Shown here in pieces: positions 8,101 through 14,640 of a stretch of DNA of 16,792 nt. A model generated the notes under the pieces. It saw only the letters and a program-made list of their open reading frames with translations, had not been told where the DNA came from and ran no database searches. Position 1 is the first letter of the stretch; the number at the start of each line of letters is the position of its first letter. Source of the DNA: an uncultured Clostridia bacterium (GTDB lineage Bacteria > Bacillota > Clostridia > Oscillospirales > Acutalibacteraceae); NCBI GenBank assembly GCA_946006915.1, contig CAMFZK010000006.1:1-16792 (forward strand). The letters are read 5' to 3'. Made by a program: the position numbers and the translations under genes.

Positions 8101-8421
8101 TTGTCGGTTGACGCAAAAAAAATACTGACCGACAGTGAGAATGTAACGAATAACAAGGGAAGTATTCAAGAGTTAATGCAAGACGCTACACTTACCTATT
8201 ATTGGGACGTATCGGGACTTGAAAGCGGTAAAACATACGGATTTGTTGTAGATAACATTTATGCTCCGAATGCTACTGCTGAAATTACGCTTAACGACAC
8301 AAGCGGTGCAAAGGTTGTTAATGAAACCAACGGTGTTGTAAACCAAACTAAAGATAATTATAAGAAGAATTCAAAATACAAAGATATTCTTCAAAAATTA
8401 TTGGGTTGGATATTTAAATAG
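5119..8421 (+). CDS. Large secreted surface protein with FxGWY repeats
   Basis: The protein has 1100 residues. A signal peptide (basic start, core VLLIAVACAGIA, likely cleavage after AYA near residue 34) sends it out of the cell. The N-terminal domain (about 40-320) starts NGSFEDG and contains DGDYAAELNADEESTLYQNV; it resembles galactose-binding-like domains of clostridial surface proteins. A long Listeria-Bacteroides-type repeat runs from YDPNGG (465) through FMGW (527) to VAQW (625-628). Three tandem copies of about 85 residues follow. The C-terminal 190 residues form another, unrecognised domain. There is no LPxTG signal, membrane anchor or SLH domain, so how it stays on the cell is unclear; binding to exopolysaccharide is possible. 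The gene follows a c-di-GMP riboswitch and precedes a Pel-like operon, which suggests a biofilm matrix or adhesion role (inference). The ATG at 5119 is set by AGGAGAGG. Confidence 0.85.
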   Translation: MKDGNKKTINTEKIRGVIARVLLIAVACAGIAYAADNTSAGETKLQNGSFEDGPTFTGNYSQPDQGSVPYWNTTAFQGKIELLKTNTGTYIPGVTVTPSDGDYAAELNADEESTLYQNVKTSPSSVYEWGLDHGARNGKDIMALVIGPKQSVDPSKPSKDGRDQFMQMVDWLKDPKKNNAISEEINTIKSGKTPKQYTVYSKKFAASGAFKDNAGNNAFSLTPSTIYTEEWHIWIMASSKATSGTNPWNSYGSNAEGSAGSSTDTGNTNVDLSKYYLYTVPAGQTETVFGFVSVGYEGSSAGSGNAKTYGNFLDNINFQLYHPLSGSTTVHGSAVIGGSNGTTEGTGADSGHQITIGSKLVTYVTDGEQLKIQAVIKSKDAAEGCEFVGVYSTVLDKNGKPQTTFLKLAGNEIEDTGNLTNEEKKGKWIKSTNTDGDIIYTYYLDNVTSPTDLHFVFIKSPTITYDPNGGKDYVVERKYNTDEAANVYSFKPAADVPDTEAGTSSTFISPYVSYAAEAPDGKDGWKFMGWLLTGDTVENVPSDKQVNADQLGNMILSADHTIACDYELKTGEGENTKEQYFKIYNGKVDLTKTINKNGDEVTGVTWSNNGAKKVYANVHQGITLVAQWRWLQAFIPQEHNALNYENSDVGGTVEITSVTDTSDKNYNAEYNKNGGKSYHAATDETIVAKATANTGYTFEGWYDNAGNLVTTQDTISYIETKEGVNTYYARFSNSVTQTYIRQIEVDGKWVEITDNNIGIIDRYTYTDARGKSISATATDKDNYKFLGWYDENGNFVTQNNTLSYTTTGNATYYARFKPAYYAKFVAQTKQADGSFKTDTVGGKVSVDSAKNFDGCTVSSTATPARNAKFLGWYDKDGKQLTTNKTYSPTVTKANKNTIYYARFEILFKEDSKAYLSFVAESENVTIPDAFKNSDTGTVKNNKKYGRDDKLGNTISTGFKYTIYNAENISTIKITIKVPKNTSYVKICDSTKGLNLSVDAKKILTDSENVTNNKGSIQELMQDATLTYYWDVSGLESGKTYGFVVDNIYAPNATAEITLNDTSGAKVVNETNGVVNQTKDNYKKNSKYKDILQKLLGWIFK
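7066..7827 (+). repeat. Three tandem ~85-residue protein repeats in the surface protein
   Basis: Each copy has an aromatic core FEGWY/FLGWY (residues 698-702, 785-789, 869-873), followed by a D/N-G turn and a T-rich strand, and ends in YYARF (727-731, 812-816, 899-903). Core-to-core spacing is 87 and 84 residues. The copies are diverged at both protein and DNA level, so they are old duplications. They belong with the broad InlB B-repeat/Listeria-Bacteroides repeat group. Confidence 0.8.
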
Positions 8422-8471
8422 TATTTATTCACCGATAATAAATATTGCATTAAAAATGAGGTGAGGCGGGT

Positions 8472-9158
8472 ATGATATACGAAATTGCGGGATTAAAAAT
8501 TGAAATGAATCCGCAGTATCCCCGCCTTGCAAGGCAGAGTGAAAATTACAAATCAAACGGCAATCCCGTTATGCAAATTATCCCCGAACAAACCGAAAAA
8601 CTCTACAAAGCGATTTGCAACCGTTCACCGGAAGACAGGGAATATATTTGTTCAAGTGCGGTATTCTGCCGTGAAATAATACGGCACGAAAGGTTTTTCC
8701 TCCACGCTTCGGCGGTGGTTGTAAACGGGGAAGCATATTTGTTTTCCGCACCGTCCGGCACGGGAAAATCCACCCACACCGCAAGGTGGCTCCGAAAATT
8801 TGACGGCGCTTATATTTTGAATGATGACAAGCCGGTAATTTTTCCGCAAAAGGACAAAGTTACCGTTTACGGCACACCTTTTGCGGGCAAAACAAATTTG
8901 CAGGTAAACTGCGCTGTACCTCTTAAAGCGGTATGCTTTTTAAATAGGGGTGACAAAAATGTTATTACCCCCGTAACAGACGAAAAGGCAATAGCGCTTT
9001 TCCTTAACAACACCTACCGCCCTAAAAATGCCGTGGAAATGAACCTTTTGTTTGATATGATAGAAAAGGTTATAAGCCGTGTAAAGGTGTTTGAAATGAT
9101 TTGTACAGACGACTGCGAAGCGGCGGATATTTCGTATAAAGCGATGAAAGGATTGTGA
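8472..9158 (+). CDS. HPr-kinase-like ATP-dependent kinase (HprK-related)
   Basis: The protein has 228 residues and a nucleotide-binding P-loop SAPSGTGKST (residues 92-101), preceded by HASAVVVNGEAYLF. It is followed by ILNDDKPVI (Asp118/Asp119, the place of the acidic catalytic residues in HPr kinases) and YGTPFAGK. This arrangement is that of HprK-related kinases, which in known cases act on Ser of a small protein or on the C-terminal Ser of lasso-peptide precursors. There is no N-terminal HPr-kinase regulatory domain. It is followed 5 bases later by a 56-residue peptide gene and then by a PqqD-like gene, so the peptide is the obvious candidate substrate (inference). A good ribosome binding site (AGGTGAGG, 8459-8466) precedes the ATG. 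The 50-base gap after the surface protein has only a weak A/T hairpin and no clear promoter. Confidence 0.85.
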   Translation: MIYEIAGLKIEMNPQYPRLARQSENYKSNGNPVMQIIPEQTEKLYKAICNRSPEDREYICSSAVFCREIIRHERFFLHASAVVVNGEAYLFSAPSGTGKSTHTARWLRKFDGAYILNDDKPVIFPQKDKVTVYGTPFAGKTNLQVNCAVPLKAVCFLNRGDKNVITPVTDEKAIALFLNNTYRPKNAVEMNLLFDMIEKVISRVKVFEMICTDDCEAADISYKAMKGL

Positions 9159-9163
9159 TTTTT

Positions 9164-9334
9164 ATGAACAGAAACGGACTTGATTACCAACCGCCTAAAG
9201 CCATAATTTACAGATTTGATGACAGTGACCGCATTTTAACCGATAGCGGCGTCAACGAAGTATTAGCCGATAATGCGGCTAATTCACTTAATGAATATTT
9301 GGACGTTACTACTACCACGGTAGAGATTAACTGA
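9164..9334 (+). CDS. Small acidic peptide, candidate substrate of the kinase/PqqD pair
   Basis: A frame of 56 codons lies between the kinase stop and the PqqD-like gene, with AAAGGA about a dozen bases upstream of the ATG. It begins MNRNGLDYQPPKAIIYRF, continues DDSDRILTDSG, and ends in a Thr-rich tail (T49-T52). It is strongly acidic (10 Asp/Glu, 4 Lys/Arg) and has no Cys. The pattern Y-x-P-P, then an aromatic/hydrophobic strand, then F-D-x-x-D-x-I-x-T-x-S-G resembles short clostridial peptides I recall from HPr-kinase/PqqD neighbourhoods. YxxP-type leaders are also what PqqD-like domains bind in lasso precursors. No lasso core is evident. That it is translated is likely from packing and codon use; that it is modified is inference. 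Confidence 0.75.
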   Translation: MNRNGLDYQPPKAIIYRFDDSDRILTDSGVNEVLADNAANSLNEYLDVTTTTVEIN

Positions 9335-9359
9335 CAATAACCGACAGGGGATTCGCAAA

Positions 9360-9626
9360 ATGCGCCTTATAGATGATTATATTTTAAGAAAGGTTCACGG
9401 CAATGCCGTGCTTGTTCCTCCGCCGGACAGGGATATTGGTTTTAACGGTATGATAACGCTTAACCACACGGGAGAATTTGTTTGCAAACTGCTGGCGAAA
9501 GATACCAACAGGCAAACCCTTGCGGCGGCTTTGGCGGAAGAATACGGCAAACAGCCGGAGGAAGTGGCAGAGGATTTGGACAAGTTTCTTAATGAACTTG
9601 ATTCTTGCAATATGCTTGTGAAATGA
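9360..9626 (+). CDS. PqqD-like peptide-binding protein (RiPP recognition element)
   Basis: The protein has 88 residues, the usual length for a stand-alone PqqD-like domain. Three N-terminal strands (IDDYILRKVHGNAVLVPP) precede the family motif LNHTGEFVCKLL (residues 34-45). Amphipathic helices follow (LAAALAEEYG, EEVAEDLDKFLNELD). Such domains bind a leader peptide against the third strand and helix and present it to a modifying enzyme. The partner here would be the peptide encoded just upstream and the kinase before it. The ATG at 9360 follows CAGGGG. The end overlaps the next start in ATGA (9623-9626), which implies translational coupling. Confidence 0.88.
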   Translation: MRLIDDYILRKVHGNAVLVPPPDRDIGFNGMITLNHTGEFVCKLLAKDTNRQTLAAALAEEYGKQPEEVAEDLDKFLNELDSCNMLVK

Positions 9627-10048
9627 AAAATGAATGTAATATAGAACGATGTTTAAAGGAAGTCGGCTATGTACTTGCACCAATAAGCGGAACAAGTATG
9701 CTACCCCTTTTAAAGCAGGGGAAATCCCTTGTTTGGCTTACGACAATAGGCGAAAAGCGTTTAGAAAAAGGAGACGTTGTCCTTTATAAGAAAAATGACG
9801 GAACACTTGTACTTCACAGAATAATAGGTAAGGAAAAAGATACATATTTGCTTTTGGGCGACCACCGCTATAACAATCCCGAATATGTTAAAGGTCAGGA
9901 AATTATTGCCGTGGCAGAAAAGTTTTGGGTAAACGGTAAGTTTATTAAAAGAACGGCACTGTGGTACAGGATATATTTAAAAATATGGACAGGCAATTTA
10001 AAATTGCGCCGAATTTTGCTTGCGGTTTTACGGTTTTTTAATCGGTAG
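9623..10048 (+). CDS. S24/S26 (signal-peptidase-like) peptidase
   Basis: I chose the ATG at 9623, which overlaps the previous stop (ATGA), giving 141 residues. The frame is open further upstream, but only from a TTG at 9605. Signal-peptidase boxes are present: ISGTSMLPLL with Ser25 in the Ser-Met nucleophile position, GDVVLYKKN, LVLHRIIG with His65 (as in the Ser/His type related to SipW), and LLLGDHRYNNPEY. There is no N-terminal membrane anchor. A basic, hydrophobic C-terminal segment (about 110-141) might bind the membrane. The place next to peptide, kinase and PqqD suggests that it cleaves the modified peptide, but a role on the surface protein cannot be excluded. Confidence 0.85.
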   Translation: MKNECNIERCLKEVGYVLAPISGTSMLPLLKQGKSLVWLTTIGEKRLEKGDVVLYKKNDGTLVLHRIIGKEKDTYLLLGDHRYNNPEYVKGQEIIAVAEKFWVNGKFIKRTALWYRIYLKIWTGNLKLRRILLAVLRFFNR

Positions 10049-10104
10049 CGGTTTTGCCCCACAAAAACAAAAGATAATCAAATAAGAGAGAAGGATGCCA
10101 TCCG

Positions 10105-12429
10105 ATGTCTATGACTTCGTTAAACGTAATACAGTTTTTAGAACTTTTTATCGGATACTTTGTATTTACGGTTGGTATTCCTGCTCTTGTTTTTTATCGT
10201 TATGTAAAAAGTTTTTCGGCGGCGGAACGGTTTTTAATTTATTTCACCGTAGGCAATTTTTATATTATAAATTTGGTTCAGGTTTTAGAACTTTTACATA
10301 TTTCATACAGAATAACACTTTTACTTTTCACACTTGTTCCCGCAGGGTTTGCAATAGTAAAAATATACCGCCTAACCCCAGTGGCATATTTAAAATACAT
10401 TGCGGCGGAACTTAGACACTATAATTCAAGGAAAATTGGTTTTAAAACCTTTTTAAGGCACAGATGGCGGGAAATAAAGGTATTTTTGCGGTTGGTTTGG
10501 CGTAATATTCTACGTCTTATTAAAGAAAATTTTTTAGATTTTCCGTTTATTGTGCTTTTGGCTTTGCTTATATGGAAAATATGCGGTAACGGAATACTCT
10601 ACAGGTGGGGTTACGGTGCATCGGACATTCCCGTGCATAACTACTGGATAAACGGACTTATTGATAACAACATATACATAGATGGAATTTATCCTATGGG
10701 TATGCACTGTATGCTTTACTACCTTGCAGAAATTTTGGGTATTCCCGTGTATGTTACCTTGCGGCTTTTTTGGCTTGTGCAGTATGTTTTTATTGTACTT
10801 ATGTTGCTTGCATTCCTTAAGAGCGTATGTAAAAACAGGTTTATTCCGTATATAGCCGCTTTCTTTTTTGTAGGCGCTAAGTATTTTGTGGGTATTTCAT
10901 ATTTGCGGTACGGTGCAACATTACCTCAAGAATTCGGAATGTTATATATTTTGCCATCGGCATTTTTCTTACTTAAATTTTTTAAAACAAGAAAAGCGGA
11001 ACTAGACGGGGGATTTAATCTTATTAAATGCACTTCCACCTGGTATTTATTGGGCTTTGCTTTAAGTTTTTCGCTTACCCTTGCTTCCCACTTTTACGAT
11101 ACTATAATTGCGGGTATTATCTGCATTGGAATTGCGTTGGGATACGGTTATTTGCTTTTTAGAAAAGAATATTTCGGCAGAGTTATGCTTTCGGGTATTG
11201 TTAGCATACTGTTGGCTTTTTTGCCTATGGCGGCGGCTTTGCTTACCGGAAAATCTTTGCAGGGCTCTATGTACTGGGCTATGGGTATTATAGGGCTTAA
11301 AGATTATACGGTACTTATTTTCAGAATTATTTGTATCGGCGTTATTGCCGTTACCGTGGGCGGAATTTTGCTTGTAGTACGTGGAATTAAAAGCGGAAAA
11401 ATTTCTTTTCAGAATAAAAGAGTTCCCATGTATTCTACATTTAACAAAGCAAGGTATCAGGTTTATACCGCAATTCCATTGCTTTTGATTATTAGTGTTG
11501 GGTGGAAATATAAAGACACAATTATTTGGGGTTCGGCTCAAACGGCGTTTTCATTGCCGGATATGAAATGGTTTTTGTACGCTTTTTTTGCGGCGTTGGG
11601 TATAGGCGTTTTTTGCAGATATATTTTAGAACCGCAAATGGGAATGGGTATTCTTTCGTTCCTTGCAGCAGAAATTATTTTGGGACTAATACTTGTAAGC
11701 GGTGATTTGGGTTGGCCAATGCTTATGGAACCATACCGTGTTTGTATTTATTTTGCTTACATTATACCCGTTATTCTTGTTATGGCGCTGGACGGTGCGG
11801 TTAATATTCTGCTTTTAGGCCGTTTAAAAATAGTGCAGCAAACAATCGGAATAACTATTTTAACCGCAGTTATTGTTTGCGGTGTAAGGTTTGACCTTTT
11901 AAAGAGCGAGTTTGGCGGCGGCGGACTTGAAATGAACGAGGCAATACTTTGCACTACAAATATTTTAAAGGATAATAAGGGTCTTAACGATAAATGGACT
12001 ATTGTTTCCGCTAATGATGAACTGCGTATGATTGAAAAATACGGACGGCATACCGAAACAATAGAATTTCTTGAGGATATGGAAAACTGGAACCGCACAA
12101 AAGAGGTTACAATTCCTACCGAAAAGGTATACTTCTATATTGAAAAGAAACCGCTTAATTACGCTAACGGATACGGCGGTATCATCCCCGAAGTATCACA
12201 AGAGCAGGCGTTAAAAGAACTGCCCGAAAATTCGGGTATATCGGCATATAGCGGGCCGCGACGGTCTATTACAATGTCAAGAATGTATTATTGGGCAAAG
12301 GAATTTGAAAAACTTTATCCTAATGAATTTAAAGTATATTATGAGAATGACAATTTTGTATGTTATTATATCGAGCAAAATGTTTATTCGCTTTATAATT
12401 TTGCAATAAATTACGGATATAACTTATAA
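10105..12429 (+). CDS. Large polytopic membrane protein, GT-C glycosyltransferase-like
   Basis: The protein has 774 residues, with a dozen or more membrane helices through about residue 600 and a soluble C-terminal domain of about 170 residues. In the first large outside loop GASDIPVHNYW places Asp174 and His178, followed by IYPMGMHCMLYYLAE. An acidic residue in this loop, followed by long hydrophobic segments, is the layout of GT-C enzymes, which move sugars from lipid carriers outside the membrane. I do not recognise a named family. GT-C action is inferred from layout, not from an identified active site. It sits inside the Pel-like operon directly before the pelD-like gene and is not a standard Pel component. 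The start follows AGAAGGA at 10087-10093; a second Met two codons on is also possible. Confidence 0.7.
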   Translation: MSMTSLNVIQFLELFIGYFVFTVGIPALVFYRYVKSFSAAERFLIYFTVGNFYIINLVQVLELLHISYRITLLLFTLVPAGFAIVKIYRLTPVAYLKYIAAELRHYNSRKIGFKTFLRHRWREIKVFLRLVWRNILRLIKENFLDFPFIVLLALLIWKICGNGILYRWGYGASDIPVHNYWINGLIDNNIYIDGIYPMGMHCMLYYLAEILGIPVYVTLRLFWLVQYVFIVLMLLAFLKSVCKNRFIPYIAAFFFVGAKYFVGISYLRYGATLPQEFGMLYILPSAFFLLKFFKTRKAELDGGFNLIKCTSTWYLLGFALSFSLTLASHFYDTIIAGIICIGIALGYGYLLFRKEYFGRVMLSGIVSILLAFLPMAAALLTGKSLQGSMYWAMGIIGLKDYTVLIFRIICIGVIAVTVGGILLVVRGIKSGKISFQNKRVPMYSTFNKARYQVYTAIPLLLIISVGWKYKDTIIWGSAQTAFSLPDMKWFLYAFFAALGIGVFCRYILEPQMGMGILSFLAAEIILGLILVSGDLGWPMLMEPYRVCIYFAYIIPVILVMALDGAVNILLLGRLKIVQQTIGITILTAVIVCGVRFDLLKSEFGGGGLEMNEAILCTTNILKDNKGLNDKWTIVSANDELRMIEKYGRHTETIEFLEDMENWNRTKEVTIPTEKVYFYIEKKPLNYANGYGGIIPEVSQEQALKELPENSGISAYSGPRRSITMSRMYYWAKEFEKLYPNEFKVYYENDNFVCYYIEQNVYSLYNFAINYGYNL

Positions 12430-12456
12430 GCGCCAATAAAAAAGATGGAGTAAATT

Positions 12457-14640
12457 ATGGATGTAATGCTTGTAGGCGGTAGTTCGCCTATGATGAGGAA
12501 ACTTTCTTTAAAACTTTATAAGGAAGGACATCGAGTTTTTGTCCTTACGGGAAACAGAAATCCGTCCGAACGGTTTGAACACGTATTCGAACGGTATGAT
12601 TTCCCATACTCTGCTTCTTCGGTAGAGGAGGTTTTCCGCAGTGTTAATCCCGATGTTACTATAATTTTAGGCGCTTTTGACGGTAATTTCGTAGAAAGAA
12701 ACTCAAAAACAGGCGCAGTTGAATTTATTGCCGGACTTCAAAATGTCTTGCTGTCTTGGTCGGCACTTAACAAGGGACGGCTTATTTACCTTTCTTCTGC
12801 CGAAGTTTACGGCAGTTCCTATGTTCTTCCGGTTTCCGAAAACGTAACACCCGTTCCGTCGGGTATTGGTGCTACCGCTATTTTGCAGGGTGAAGAAAGT
12901 TGCAAATTTTACTGTGAGCGGCTTAAAAGAGATGTGGTTGTTTTAAGAATTGACTGTCTTTACGATATTCCGCAAAATAAGAGCGAGGCGGAAAAGGGCA
13001 TTTTAGAGAAAAAGTGTTTGGACGCTTTCAGAAACGGAACAATTACCTATAAAAAGAATTACGCTTACGGTCTTACCTATGCGGGTGATGCGGTTGAAGG
13101 TATTTATAAGGTGGTTTTATGTGAAAATCATAAATACGGTGTTTATAATATTTCTTCCACTCAAAAATATTCCGAAGACCAAATGGCAAACGCCATAGAT
13201 AAAGCATTTGAAAAAGAAACTGAAAAAATTGACAACACATTAGAAGAACAAAATTTTGTTATACTTTCGGGCAGTAGGTTTAGTGAAGAATTTGGATTTA
13301 AAGTTAAGTACACCCCCGAAGAAATCGTGCAAAAAACCGTTAAATTTATGAAAAGGCACAGCGGACGTTTTTTGGATAGCGAACACCCCGGACTTAGTAT
13401 ATGGCGAAGAATTTATTACAAAGTAATAAAATTGCTGGGTGCGTGGTTTCCGTACTTTGAAAACCTTGTTTTGTTTATTCCATTTTTTATGCTTAATAAC
13501 AGGGCAACCGAAAGTTTGTATTTTTCTAAAATTGACTTTTATTTGATATATGTCCTTATATTTGCAGTGGTTCACGGGCAAAGGCAGGCAACCTTTTCAG
13601 GTGTACTTGCAACGGCGGGATATATTTTCAGGCAGATGTACGGAAAAACGGGTATTGCCGTGGTTACGGACTATAATACATACGTTTGGATAGCGGAAAT
13701 TTTTATTGTGGGTCTTGTTGTCGGCTTTATGAAAGACCGAATTAACTTTTTAAAGGAAGAAAAAGAGCAAGAGGTTGAGTTTTTGGCGGAGCGTGTGACC
13801 GATATTACCGACATTAACGACAGTAACCTGCGTGTTAAAGAAGGTCTTATAACACAGGTTGTAAACTATGACTATTCGCTTGGCACGGTTTACGATATGA
13901 TAGAGCAGCTGGGCGAAGACCACCCGATAAACGTTTTGTTTAGAGCTCTCACCCTTATAAGAAACGTAACTGACTGTAATGACGTTTCGGTTTACCTTAT
14001 AGACAGCGATAATAACGCACGGTTGTTTGGATACACTTCCGAAAAAGCCAGAACAATGGGGCATAAGGTGAATTTGCCGCAAATACAACCGATTTATGAC
14101 GCAATTTCAAAAAATATTGTTTATTTAAACCGAAATATGGACTCAAATTATCCTATGATGGCATACTGTCCTTCGGGTGAAAGCAAACCCGGTCTTCTAA
14201 TAATGCTCTGGAGTATTCCGTTTGAGAGAATGACCATTGACGAGTCTAACCGTTTAATCGTGCTTTGCCGTCTTATCAAAAAAGCGGCAAACCGTGCGGC
14301 GGGATATCTTGAACTTCAAGCGGCGGAACGCTTAACCGACGGCGGCAAAACACTTAAATACGAGCCGTTTTTAAAACTTGTTGCCGAATACCGAGAAGCC
14401 AAGAAAAAATATATGACCGATTATAATATTTTAAAGGTAATTTCCTCTGAAACCGACAATGAAAATACGGCAGATATAATTTCAAAGCAACTGCATCCGT
14501 TTGACTGTATAGGTTGCGGAAAGAATGGGGAAAGGTATATTTTGCTTTCGGGTTCTTCTGAATCGGAATACATTAACCTTAAAGAACGGCTAATGCAAAG
14601 CGGAATAGTTACCGAATTAACCGAGGAAACCGAACTATGA
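12457..14640 (+). CDS. pelD: SDR-PelD fusion: degenerate epimerase domain, 4 TM, GAF, degenerate GGDEF
   Basis: The protein has 727 residues. Residues 1-300 form an extended-SDR (sugar epimerase-like) fold: start MDVMLVGGSSPMM, then IYLSSAEVYG (110-119) and PVSE (125-128). The catalytic Tyr and Lys of YxxxK are replaced by Ile137 and Ala141, and the glycine-rich loop is altered, so catalysis is unlikely. Residues about 320-427 hold about four membrane helices, followed by a charged helix (EEEKEQEVEFLAERV region) and a GAF domain (about 485-605). A last domain (about 637-727) has the place of the PelD degenerate GGDEF. PelD is the inner-membrane c-di-GMP receptor of Pel export. Here the canonical RxxD is not present; the expected place reads HPFD (680-683), and GKNGE replaces GGDEF. 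Either c-di-GMP binds differently or control has been lost. The stop overlaps the next gene in ATGA. Confidence 0.8.
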   Translation: MDVMLVGGSSPMMRKLSLKLYKEGHRVFVLTGNRNPSERFEHVFERYDFPYSASSVEEVFRSVNPDVTIILGAFDGNFVERNSKTGAVEFIAGLQNVLLSWSALNKGRLIYLSSAEVYGSSYVLPVSENVTPVPSGIGATAILQGEESCKFYCERLKRDVVVLRIDCLYDIPQNKSEAEKGILEKKCLDAFRNGTITYKKNYAYGLTYAGDAVEGIYKVVLCENHKYGVYNISSTQKYSEDQMANAIDKAFEKETEKIDNTLEEQNFVILSGSRFSEEFGFKVKYTPEEIVQKTVKFMKRHSGRFLDSEHPGLSIWRRIYYKVIKLLGAWFPYFENLVLFIPFFMLNNRATESLYFSKIDFYLIYVLIFAVVHGQRQATFSGVLATAGYIFRQMYGKTGIAVVTDYNTYVWIAEIFIVGLVVGFMKDRINFLKEEKEQEVEFLAERVTDITDINDSNLRVKEGLITQVVNYDYSLGTVYDMIEQLGEDHPINVLFRALTLIRNVTDCNDVSVYLIDSDNNARLFGYTSEKARTMGHKVNLPQIQPIYDAISKNIVYLNRNMDSNYPMMAYCPSGESKPGLLIMLWSIPFERMTIDESNRLIVLCRLIKKAANRAAGYLELQAAERLTDGGKTLKYEPFLKLVAEYREAKKKYMTDYNILKVISSETDNENTADIISKQLHPFDCIGCGKNGERYILLSGSSESEYINLKERLMQSGIVTELTEETEL

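Noticed and set aside
7693..8169. Minus-strand 158-codon open frame inside the surface protein gene
   Set aside because: Shadow of the strongly supported plus-strand gene; no ribosome binding site and no recognisable product.
8422..8471. Terminator after the surface protein gene
   Set aside because: Only a 7-bp A/T-only hairpin without a T tail; too weak to call.
9605..9622. Upstream TTG start for the S26-type peptidase, adding six residues
   Set aside because: The ATG at 9623 overlaps the previous stop as ATGA and leaves the peptidase core intact; nothing supports the TTG.
8472..10048. Lasso-peptide biosynthetic cluster
   Set aside because: A kinase and PqqD-like protein are present, but no asparagine-synthetase-like cyclase or transglutaminase-like leader protease is seen, and the peptide has no typical lasso core.
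11062..11541. Minus-strand 159-codon open frame inside the membrane protein gene
   Set aside because: Opposite-strand shadow; composition is Asn/Lys-rich noise, while the plus strand encodes regular membrane helices.
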